NCBI RefSeq assembly: GCF_001941845.1
Contig: NZ_CP018870.1
Coordinates: forward strand, 1,705,001-1,769,000
Direction: 5' to 3'
Length of the DNA stretch: 64,000 bases
DNA from: Streptomyces sp. TN58
GTDB taxonomy: Bacteria > Actinomycetota > Actinomycetes > Streptomycetales > Streptomycetaceae
Shown: in pieces, positions 9,242-15,440 of the stretch
Position numbering within the stretch: the first letter of the stretch is position 1
Layout of the letters: each line of letters opens with the position of its first letter
Notes under the pieces: generated by a model
Told to the model about the DNA's origin: nothing
The model's input: only the letters and a program-made list of their open reading frames with translations
Databases searched by the model: none
Position numbers and translations under genes: made by a program

Positions 9242-9904
9242 TCAGACGGCGATTCCGTGCCTGACCGCCCACAACGCGGCCTGGGTCCGGTCGGAAAGGT
9301 CCAGCTTCATCAGGATGTTCGAGACGTGGGTCTTGACCGTCTTCTCGGACAGCACCAGGGCGCGGGCGATCTCCCGGTTGGAGCGGCCGTCCGCGATGAG
9401 GCAGAGGACCTCCCGCTCGCGGTCCGTCAGCGAGCCGGGCCGGCCCGCCGGGGAGTTCTGGTCGTCCTGGGAGAGCAGGGCGTGGGCCACCTCCGGCTGG
9501 AGCAGGACGTGGCCCGCGCGGACGGAGCGGATGGCCGCGGCCAGGGCGTCGGGGTCGATGTCCTTGTAGACGTATCCCGCCGCGCCGGCGCGCAGGGCCG
9601 GGACCACGGTCCGCTGCTCCGTGAAGCTGGTGACGATCAGGACCCGCGCCGGGTTCGCCGACTCGCCGAGCCGGCGCAGGGCCTCGATGCCGTCGGTGCC
9701 CGGCATCTTCACGTCCATCAGGATCACGTCGGGCCGCAGCTCCTCGGCGCGGGCGATGCCCTCCTCGCCGTCGGAGGCCTCCCCGACGACCTCGATGTCC
9801 TCCTGGACCTCCAGGAAGGTGCGCAGGCCCCGCCGGACCACCTGGTGGTCGTCCACCAGCAGGACACGGATACGGCCGCCGCTTCGGCCGGTGCTGTCAG
9901 CCAC
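9242..9904 (-). CDS. NarL/FixJ-type response regulator
   Basis: A 220-residue DNA-binding response regulator, partner of the histidine kinase just upstream. The receiver domain (residues about 12-130) has the acidic pair in VLLVDDH, the phospho-acceptor Asp64 in ILMDVKMPG, the Thr92/Ser93 switch and Lys114 in YVYKDI. The C-terminal LuxR helix-turn-helix spans residues 159-215 ([15 protein letters not shown]). The GTG start overlaps the kinase stop by 8 bp, so translation is probably coupled. Targets are unknown; the next gene downstream on the same strand is chpE, but I have no direct evidence that it is regulated by this pair. Confidence 0.94.
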   Translation of the reverse strand: MADSTGRSGGRIRVLLVDDHQVVRRGLRTFLEVQEDIEVVGEASDGEEGIARAEELRPDVILMDVKMPGTDGIEALRRLGESANPARVLIVTSFTEQRTVVPALRAGAAGYVYKDIDPDALAAAIRSVRAGHVLLQPEVAHALLSQDDQNSPAGRPGSLTDREREVLCLIADGRSNREIARALVLSEKTVKTHVSNILMKLDLSDRTQAALWAVRHGIAV

Positions 9905-11060
9905 CGGGGACCTCCATCTCGATCGTGGTGCCCCGACCGGGCTCCGAGTGCACGGCGAGGCGGCCTCCGGCGCCGCTCGCGCGGTCCCGCATGGAGACCA
10001 GGCCCAGGTGGCGGCCCGCCCGGCGGACGGCCCGGGGGTCGAAGCCCTTGCCGGAGTCGGCGACCGTGAGGACCGCGCCGCCGGCGGGCGTCCGGGCGAG
10101 GGTGACGTCGACGCGGTCGCCGTCCGAGTGGCGCAGGGCGTTGTGCAGGGCCTCCTGGGCGACGCGGAGCACCGCTTCCTCCTGTGCCGCGGGGAGGGCC
10201 CGTACGCCGTCGCAGGTGAAGGTGACGTGCGCGGTGTGCGCACGGTCGAGTACGTGGACGTGCGTGCGCAGCGTGGCCACCAGGCCGTCCTCGTCCAGGG
10301 CGGCCGGGCGCAGCTCGGTGACGGCGGCGCGCAGTTCGTCGGCGGCCTCCGCCGCGAGGGCGGCGACCTGATGGAGCTCGTCCTTGGCCCGGGCCGGGTC
10401 GCGGTCGACGAGGGTCGCGGCAGCCTGGGCGGTGAGGCGCAGGGAGAACAGCTTCTGGCTGACGGCGTCGTGCAGTTCGTGGGCGAGGCGGGAGCGCTCC
10501 TCGGCGATGGTGAGCTCGCGGCTGCGTTCGTAGAGCCGGGCGTTGGTGAGGGCGATCGCGGCGTGCTGGGCGAGGAGGGAGAGGAGGTCCTGGTCCTCGT
10601 CGGTGAAGACGCGGTCGGCGCCGTCGGGGGCGCTGCGCTTGTTCGCGAGGAAGATCGCCCCGAGGGTCTCCTCGCCGTCGCGGACGGGCATGCCCAGGAA
10701 GTCGGACATCTCGGGGTGGGCGGCGGGCCAGCCCTCGAAGCGGGGGTCCTTGCGTACGTCGGCCAGTCGCTCGGGGCCGTTCTCGTGGAGCATCGCGGCG
10801 AGGATGCCGTGCTGCCGGGGCAGCGGGCCGATCCGCCGCCACTGCTCCGCGCTGATGCCGTCGACGACGAACTGGGCGAAGCCGCCGTGGTCGTCCGGGA
10901 CGCCGAGGGCCGCGTACTCGGCGTCCAGCAGCTCGCGGGCGGACACCACGATCGTGCGCAGCACGTCGCGGACCTCCAGTCGGCGGCTCATCGCGAGCAG
11001 CGCGGTGCTCACGGCGGCCAGGCCGCTGCGGGGTCCGCCCGGCAGGGGGCTTGCGGTCAT
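9897..11060 (-). CDS. GAF-domain sensor histidine kinase (NarL-partner type)
   Basis: A 387-residue cytoplasmic kinase with no membrane segment. Residues about 25-175 form a GAF domain ([14 protein letters not shown] to [14 protein letters not shown]); the HisKA_3 dimerisation helix follows, with the phospho-acceptor His197 in [15 protein letters not shown]; the HATPase domain ends the protein with the boxes DSGKGFDP and GLVSMRDRA. It therefore senses an internal small molecule or redox state rather than an external signal. Its stop codon lies inside the start of the response regulator gene, making a two-gene operon. The signal is unknown. GAF kinases of the DevS/DosT type are the nearest analogues. 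Confidence 0.93.
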   Translation of the reverse strand: MTASPLPGGPRSGLAAVSTALLAMSRRLEVRDVLRTIVVSARELLDAEYAALGVPDDHGGFAQFVVDGISAEQWRRIGPLPRQHGILAAMLHENGPERLADVRKDPRFEGWPAAHPEMSDFLGMPVRDGEETLGAIFLANKRSAPDGADRVFTDEDQDLLSLLAQHAAIALTNARLYERSRELTIAEERSRLAHELHDAVSQKLFSLRLTAQAAATLVDRDPARAKDELHQVAALAAEAADELRAAVTELRPAALDEDGLVATLRTHVHVLDRAHTAHVTFTCDGVRALPAAQEEAVLRVAQEALHNALRHSDGDRVDVTLARTPAGGAVLTVADSGKGFDPRAVRRAGRHLGLVSMRDRASGAGGRLAVHSEPGRGTTIEMEVPGG

Positions 11061-11239
11061 GGCTTCACCGTACCGGCGGCGGTGACCTGCCGGATCGGGC
11101 GGTGGGAGGACCCGGGGCGGGCCGTGGGGCGTAGGTCGAAGGGACCTGTGGGGGTGGGGCCGGCGGCCGACGCGGGGGCGGCCGGGCCGTTCCTAGGTTG
11201 AGGGCATCTGCTGATCGGAACGAAGGCGAGGGTGCTGTC

Positions 11240-11995
11240 ATGTCGGTGGCGATCGTGACGGGGGCGTCCAGGGGGCTCGGCCGGGCGCTGGCCGGGGAGC
11301 TGGCGGCGCGGGGCTGGGACCTGGTGCTGAGCGCGCGGGGTGCGGCCGCACTGGAGGAGGCGGCGGCCGCCGTGCTGGAGCGGGCCGAGGGGGTGCGGGC
11401 CGAGGGGGTGCGGGCCGAGGGGGTGCGGGTCGCGGCGGTGGCCGGGGACGTGTCCTCGGCGGGGCACCGGGCGGAGCTGGTGGCGGCCGCGCGGGGGCTG
11501 GGCGGGCTGGACCTGCTGGTGAACAACGCGGGGGTGCTCGGTGCGGAGCCGCTGGTGCCGCTGGCGGTCCAGCCGGCGGCCGGGCTGCGCGAGGCGTTCG
11601 AGGTCAATGTGCTGGGGCCGCTGGGTCTGGTACAGGAGGGGCTGCCGCTGCTGCGGGCCTCGGCGGCGGGGGCGGTGCTGAACGTCAGCTCGGACGCCGG
11701 GGTCGTTCCGTACGCCACGTGGGGTGCGTACGGGGCGACCAAGGCGGCGGTGGACCTGATGTCGGCGGTGCTGGCGGTGGAGGAGCCGGAGCTGCGGGTG
11801 TGGTGGGCGGATCCGGGGTCGATGCGGACGCGGATGATGGCGGCGGCGGAGCCGGGTGAGGACCTGGCGGGGCTGCCGGCGCCGGAGGAGGTGGCTCCGC
11901 TGCTGTTGCGGCTCGTGGCGCTGGGTCTGCCGAGCGGGCGCTACACGGCGGAGGGGCTGGCCGGGTCCCCGGCCGGCAGCGGGGCCGAGCGATGA
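11240..11995 (+). CDS. Short-chain dehydrogenase/reductase (SDR)
   Basis: NAD(P)-dependent oxidoreductase of the classical SDR family, 251 residues. The nucleotide-binding TGASRGLGRAL motif is at residues about 7-17, NNAG near residue 95, and the catalytic Tyr and Lys in AYGATKAA near residue 165, so the enzyme should be active. The ATG at 11240 is chosen because it leads directly into VAIVTGAS. Residues about 49-63 consist of three perfect AEGVR repeats encoded by 15-bp DNA units, an unusual insertion between the second strand and third helix. The last four bases overlap the start of the QueA-like gene (ATGA), implying translational coupling. Substrate unknown. Confidence 0.88.
   Translation: MSVAIVTGASRGLGRALAGELAARGWDLVLSARGAAALEEAAAAVLERAEGVRAEGVRAEGVRVAAVAGDVSSAGHRAELVAAARGLGGLDLLVNNAGVLGAEPLVPLAVQPAAGLREAFEVNVLGPLGLVQEGLPLLRASAAGAVLNVSSDAGVVPYATWGAYGATKAAVDLMSAVLAVEEPELRVWWADPGSMRTRMMAAAEPGEDLAGLPAPEEVAPLLLRLVALGLPSGRYTAEGLAGSPAGSGAER
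11384..11428 (+). repeat. 15-bp tandem repeat x3 inside the SDR gene
   Basis: Three perfect head-to-tail copies of gccgagggggtgcgg (11384-11398, 11399-11413, 11414-11428) encode three AEGVR units. Being a multiple of three, slippage here would change length without breaking the frame. Confidence 0.9.
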
Positions 11996-13233
11996 GCGGG
12001 ATCGGGATCGGGAGGCGGACGCCGGGCGGGGCTGCTGTGACCGGCGGCGGGCCGGGCGGCGCGGCGGGCGGCGCGGCGGGCGGGCGTTCGGCGCCGGTGG
12101 CGGGGGGAAGCGAGGGGGCGGCTGCGGGGTCGGCTCCGGGACCACACACAGCAGGACTGTATATAAGGGACATACCTCGCGAACTGCTGGCCCGGGTTCC
12201 GGCTGAGCAGCGGGGTCCGGGGCTGGGGCGGGACTCGGTGCGGCTGCTGGTGTCCCGCGGCACCGCGCAGCCGTCGCTGCACGCGTTCCGCGAGCTTCCG
12301 CACCTGCTGCGGGCCGGAGACGTGCTGGTGGTGAACACCTCGGCCACTCTCGCGGCCGCCGTGGACGCCCGGCTGGGCGGCGAGGCCGTGGTGGTCCACT
12401 TCTCGACCCGGGGGGACGACGGCCGCTGGGCGGTGGAGCTGCGCGCGCCGGCAAACCGGGGGACGACCCGGCCTCGCCCGGGCGGGCCGGCGGGGGCGGT
12501 GGTGGAGCTGCCGGGCGGACGCGGCCTGGTGCTGGAGGAGCCACTGACGGCGGGCGCGGACCGGCTGTGGTGGGCGCGGCCCTCCCCCGCGCCGTACGGG
12601 GTCCCGGAGCTGCTGCGGGAGCACGGGCGGCCGATCCGGTACGCCTACACGGAGCGGGACCAGCCGCTGTCGGCGTACCAAACGGTGTTCGCGCTGCCGT
12701 CGGCCGACGGGGCGGGGTCGGCGGAGATGCCGAGCGCGGGCCGGCCCTTCACGGCGGAGCTGGTGGCACGGCTGGTGAGCCGCGGGGTGCAGTTCGCGCC
12801 GCTGGTCCTGCACACGGGGGTGGCCTCGCAGGAGGCGCACGAGCCGCCCTACCCGGAACGGTACGCGGTGCCGGCCGCGACGGCGGCACTGGTGAACGCG
12901 GCGCGGGCGGGGGGCGGGCGGGTGATCGCGGTGGGGACCACGGCGGTGCGGGCGCTGGAGTCGGCGGCGGACGCGCGCGGGGTGGTGCGCGCGGCGGGCG
13001 GGTGGACCGATCTGGTGGTGACGCCCGGGCGCGGGGTGCGGGTGGTGGACGGCCTGCTGACCGGGCTGCACGAGCCCGAGGCGTCCCATCTGCTGATGCT
13101 GGAGGCGGTGGCCGGGCGCGCCGCCGTACGCCTCGGGTATGCGCAGACCCTGTCCCGGCACTGCCTCTGGCATGAGTTCGGGGACGTCCACCTGCTCCTC
13201 AGGGATGACAGCCGTCACGGATCGCATTGCTGA
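11992..13233 (+). CDS. QueA-like S-adenosylmethionine:tRNA ribosyltransferase-isomerase
   Basis: Member of the QueA family, which transfers the ribosyl part of SAM onto 7-aminomethyl-deazaguanine in tRNA during queuosine synthesis. The 413-residue product contains the family blocks LRAGDVLVVNTSATL, the catalytic region MPSAGRPFTAEL (equivalent to the usual APTAGLHFT), GTTAVRALES and TDLVVTPGRGV. It overlaps the SDR stop by four bases. The first ~55 residues are Gly/Ala-rich low complexity and not part of the family fold, so the true start could be further in. No other queuosine genes are nearby, and the catalytic block is divergent, so the actual substrate may differ. Confidence 0.82.
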   Translation: MSGIGIGRRTPGGAAVTGGGPGGAAGGAAGGRSAPVAGGSEGAAAGSAPGPHTAGLYIRDIPRELLARVPAEQRGPGLGRDSVRLLVSRGTAQPSLHAFRELPHLLRAGDVLVVNTSATLAAAVDARLGGEAVVVHFSTRGDDGRWAVELRAPANRGTTRPRPGGPAGAVVELPGGRGLVLEEPLTAGADRLWWARPSPAPYGVPELLREHGRPIRYAYTERDQPLSAYQTVFALPSADGAGSAEMPSAGRPFTAELVARLVSRGVQFAPLVLHTGVASQEAHEPPYPERYAVPAATAALVNAARAGGGRVIAVGTTAVRALESAADARGVVRAAGGWTDLVVTPGRGVRVVDGLLTGLHEPEASHLLMLEAVAGRAAVRLGYAQTLSRHCLWHEFGDVHLLLRDDSRHGSHC

Positions 13234-13306
13234 AGCAACTCATGGTGAGAACGACGTAAGGGCGGTGTGAGCCCCGGCATAGGACCCACATCACTTACGA
13301 AGCTCT

Positions 13307-13395
13307 TTAGTGGAAGGGTGCAGGTCCTGTCGGTGCGGGCAGGCGTAGCGCCGGGGCCGCACGGCGGGCTCCGGCGCGCGCCCCTGATCCACTAA
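13307..13395 (+). promoter_or_regulatory. Structured leader upstream of the transglycosylase gene
   Basis: Perfect 8-nt complementary arms (13307-13314 and 13388-13395) enclose about 73 nt of GC-rich sequence that can form further stems. It lies in a gene-free 296-bp interval (13234-13529) just before the secreted transglycosylase gene. It could be a 5' leader structure or the end of the preceding transcript; I could not match it to a riboswitch class. Confidence 0.35.
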
Positions 13396-13529
13396 GCGGG
13401 ATCGTACGTCACACCTTTGCCACAGGATTTTGCCGCCGCTAAGAATTGCTCCCGTCGCCAGGCGCCGCGGATCCCGGATCCGCTCGGCGCCTTCCTGCGG
13501 CCCCCGCTATTCGAAGAGGTTGCCCCGCC

Positions 13530-14222
13530 ATGTCTGCTTCCCGCACTCCCGGTCACAGTCGTCTGACGAAGGCACACAAGCTGTCCATCGCCGGCGTAGC
13601 CACCCTGAGCGCCGCCGCCGTCGCCTTCTCCCTCGTCCCCGCCGACGCCGCCGAGGCCGAGACCACCATCTCCGCCGCCCCCGTCGCCTGGACCCAGGCC
13701 GTGAACGGCACGCAGACGAAGGCGCTGTACGGCCACCTCTCCACCCAGCACGTCATCGCCGCTGCCAACGCCAAGGCCGCCGCCGTCGCCGCCAAGGCGA
13801 AGGCCGACGCCGACGCCAAGGCCAAGGCCGAGGCCGCCGCGAAGAAGGCCCGCGAGCAGAAGGCCGCGGCCAGCCGCTCCGCCGCCCGCAAGCCGGTGTT
13901 CGCGAACAACCTTGACGGCTGGATCAAGGAAGCCCTCTTCATCATGAAGAAGGAGGGCATTCCGGGCACCTACGCCGGTATTCACCGCAACATCATGCGT
14001 GAGTCCAGCGGCAACCCGATGGCGATCAACAACTGGGACATCAACGCCCAGAACGGCATCCCCAGCAAGGGTCTGCTCCAGGTCATCCTCCCGACCTTCA
14101 AGGCATACCACGTCAAGGGCACCAAGTTCGACCAGTACGACCCGGTCGCCAACATCGTCGCCGCCTGCAACTACGCGGCCGACCGGTACGGCTCGATGGA
14201 CAACGTCAACAGCGCCTACTAG
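13530..14222 (+). CDS. Secreted lytic transglycosylase (SLT domain)
   Basis: Exported muralytic enzyme of 230 residues that should cleave the glycan strands of peptidoglycan. The N-terminus is a long signal peptide (charged start, hydrophobic core SIAGVATLSAAAVAFSLVPA, cleavage after DAAEA). An Ala/Lys-rich helical linker (residues about 75-120) follows, then the SLT lysozyme-like domain with the catalytic Glu in IMRESSGNP and the family motif KGLLQVILPTF. The ATG at 13530 begins the signal peptide. The stop codon TAG is immediately followed by an IS element whose target duplication regenerated it, so the protein is intact but its natural terminator is now 1.1 kb away. Confidence 0.92.
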   Translation: MSASRTPGHSRLTKAHKLSIAGVATLSAAAVAFSLVPADAAEAETTISAAPVAWTQAVNGTQTKALYGHLSTQHVIAAANAKAAAVAAKAKADADAKAKAEAAAKKAREQKAAASRSAARKPVFANNLDGWIKEALFIMKKEGIPGTYAGIHRNIMRESSGNPMAINNWDINAQNGIPSKGLLQVILPTFKAYHVKGTKFDQYDPVANIVAACNYAADRYGSMDNVNSAY

Positions 14223-14241
14223 GTCCTGTCTGGAGTCCGGA

Positions 14242-14748
14242 TCATGAGTGTGGTGCGATGCTGCGGAGCCAGAGCATCGCACCGCACAGGTGCAGTCCGG
14301 CCTCGTAGCTCTTCGGGGTCTTGTCGTACCGGGTAGCGATACCGCGCCAGTTCCGCAGTCGGTTGATGCACCGTTCCACGGTGTTGCGCTCCTTGTAGAG
14401 CGCCGTGTCGTGCGAGACCGGCCGACCGCCGACGCTGCCACGCTTCTTGCGGTTCGCGGCCTGGTCGACCTTCTCCGGGATCACCGCTCGGATACCGCGT
14501 CGTCGCAGGTAGCGGCGGTTGCGCCGGGACGAGTACGCCTTGTCCGCGGCCACCGCGTCCGGCCGGGTCCGCGGACGCCCGATCGGGCCGCGTACCTTGA
14601 CCCGCTCCAGGACCGGGGCGAACTGCGGGCTGTCGCCGGCCTGCCCGGGCGTGAGGACGAACGCAAGCGGGCGGCAGCGCCGGTCGGCTGCCACATGGAT
14701 CTTGCTGGTCAGCCCGCCTCGGGAACGCCCCAGCTCGGCGGCTTTCAA
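14242..14748 (-). CDS. IS5-family transposase, second frame (OrfB)
   Basis: C-terminal part of the DDE transposase: the RGGLTSKIHVAADRRCRPL block, the second catalytic Asp in AADKAYSSRRNRRYL and the catalytic Glu in the YKERNTVERCINRLRNWRG motif, close to the left terminal repeat. It is reached from the first frame by a -1 frameshift at the slippery run of four A and five G (read on the minus strand, 14840-14848). Joining the frames there yields GEATGQRPQDGQ continuing into the conserved DEARIERRRARRRHRARLKA segment, so independent translation from the TTG at 14748 is unlikely. Confidence 0.85.
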   Translation of the reverse strand: MKAAELGRSRGGLTSKIHVAADRRCRPLAFVLTPGQAGDSPQFAPVLERVKVRGPIGRPRTRPDAVAADKAYSSRRNRRYLRRRGIRAVIPEKVDQAANRKKRGSVGGRPVSHDTALYKERNTVERCINRLRNWRGIATRYDKTPKSYEAGLHLCGAMLWLRSIAPHS

Positions 14749-15227
14749 GCGGGCCCTGTGTCGCCGACGGGCCCGTCGCCGCTCGATGCGCGCCTCATCC
14801 TCGACCTGTCCGTCCTGCGGCCTTTGCCCAGTCGCCTCGCCCCCTTTTCGACCTCGACGACCATCTCCAAGGCCGCCAACTGCTCGGGGTCCAAGGCCAT
14901 TCCGGCGGCGTGATGGTGGGCCCGGGCGGTCGCCGAGTCCACGCTGACCAGGCCCAAGTCGGCCTGGCCGCGGGTGGCGGCCTCGGCGATCACTGCCTGC
15001 ATGAGGTGCTGGAAGACGCCCTGCGTCGCCCAGATCTGGAAGCGGTCGTACGCGCTCTGCCAGGGCCCGAACTCGCCCGGAAGGTCACGCCAGGGGCTAC
15101 CGGTCCGGAACCGCCACATCACCGCGTTGAAGTGCTTCCGCAGGTCAGGGATGGGCCCAACCGCGGCAATCGGCAGATGGGGCTCGATCAGGGCCCACTG
15201 CTCGTCGGTGAGATCGCCTCGCGCCAT
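14745..15227 (-). CDS. IS5-family transposase, first frame (OrfA)
   Basis: N-terminal part of the transposase, 160 residues: the DUF4096-like start LTDEQWALIEPHLP, the segment MWRFRTGSPWRDLPGEFGPW, and the first catalytic Asp in VSVDSATARAHHHAAG. After LEMVVEVEKG the frame runs into unrelated Arg-rich sequence and a stop, while the -1 frame continues the transposase. This is the organisation of two-frame IS427-group elements in which the active enzyme is the frameshift fusion of about 325 residues. Start is the ATG 55 bp inside the right inverted repeat. Confidence 0.88.
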   Translation of the reverse strand: MARGDLTDEQWALIEPHLPIAAVGPIPDLRKHFNAVMWRFRTGSPWRDLPGEFGPWQSAYDRFQIWATQGVFQHLMQAVIAEAATRGQADLGLVSVDSATARAHHHAAGMALDPEQLAALEMVVEVEKGARRLGKGRRTDRSRMRRASSGDGPVGDTGPA

Positions 15228-15340
15228 GACTGACGGTCTATCAAGACCGAGCCTCCGCGCGCAGGCGATCTACTGAACTCCTGATCCGAACTCCAGACAG
15301 GACCTAGGCCTTCGGCGGTCCTCGCCCCCTCACGCACCCG

Positions 15341-15384
15341 ACGCCGAAGGGCGGCACCCGGATCCGGGTGCCGCCCTTCGGCGT
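15341..15384. terminator. Bidirectional terminator, 44-bp perfect palindrome
   Basis: The whole of 15341-15384 is self-complementary, giving a 20-bp-plus stem without a U-tract. It serves the FHA-ABC gene ending at 15441 on the minus strand and, before the IS inserted, would also have terminated the transglycosylase transcript about 120 bp after its stop. Confidence 0.85.
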
Positions 15385-15440
15385 TGGTGTCCTGCGCGGC
15401 CCGCGTGGCCTGCGGCCTACGCGCTCTCGCGCGGCGGCCG

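Larger units (their letters stand above)
14222..15304 (-). mobile_element. IS5-family (IS427-like) insertion sequence, complete
   Basis: A 1083-bp element bounded by 23-bp terminal inverted repeats (14222-14244 and 15282-15304) that match at 22 of 23 positions. It carries a two-frame transposase on the minus strand. Both ends abut TA within a CTAG context, so the target duplication is either TA (with ends GG...CC) or CTAG (14219-14222 and 15304-15307); the sequence cannot distinguish them. Ends, frames and catalytic residues are all intact, suggesting a recent and possibly still active insertion. It sits exactly on the stop codon of the transglycosylase gene without altering it. Confidence 0.93.

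Noticed and set aside
13234..13529. c-di-AMP (ydaO) riboswitch before the secreted transglycosylase, as known for other Streptomyces cell-wall hydrolase genes
   Set aside because: The leader has a long stem but lacks the conserved ydaO core and its characteristic 3' element; no match by eye.
14242..15227. Decayed transposase pseudogene because two frames are needed
   Set aside because: The break is at a slippery run and all catalytic residues and both terminal repeats are intact, so programmed frameshifting is more likely than decay.
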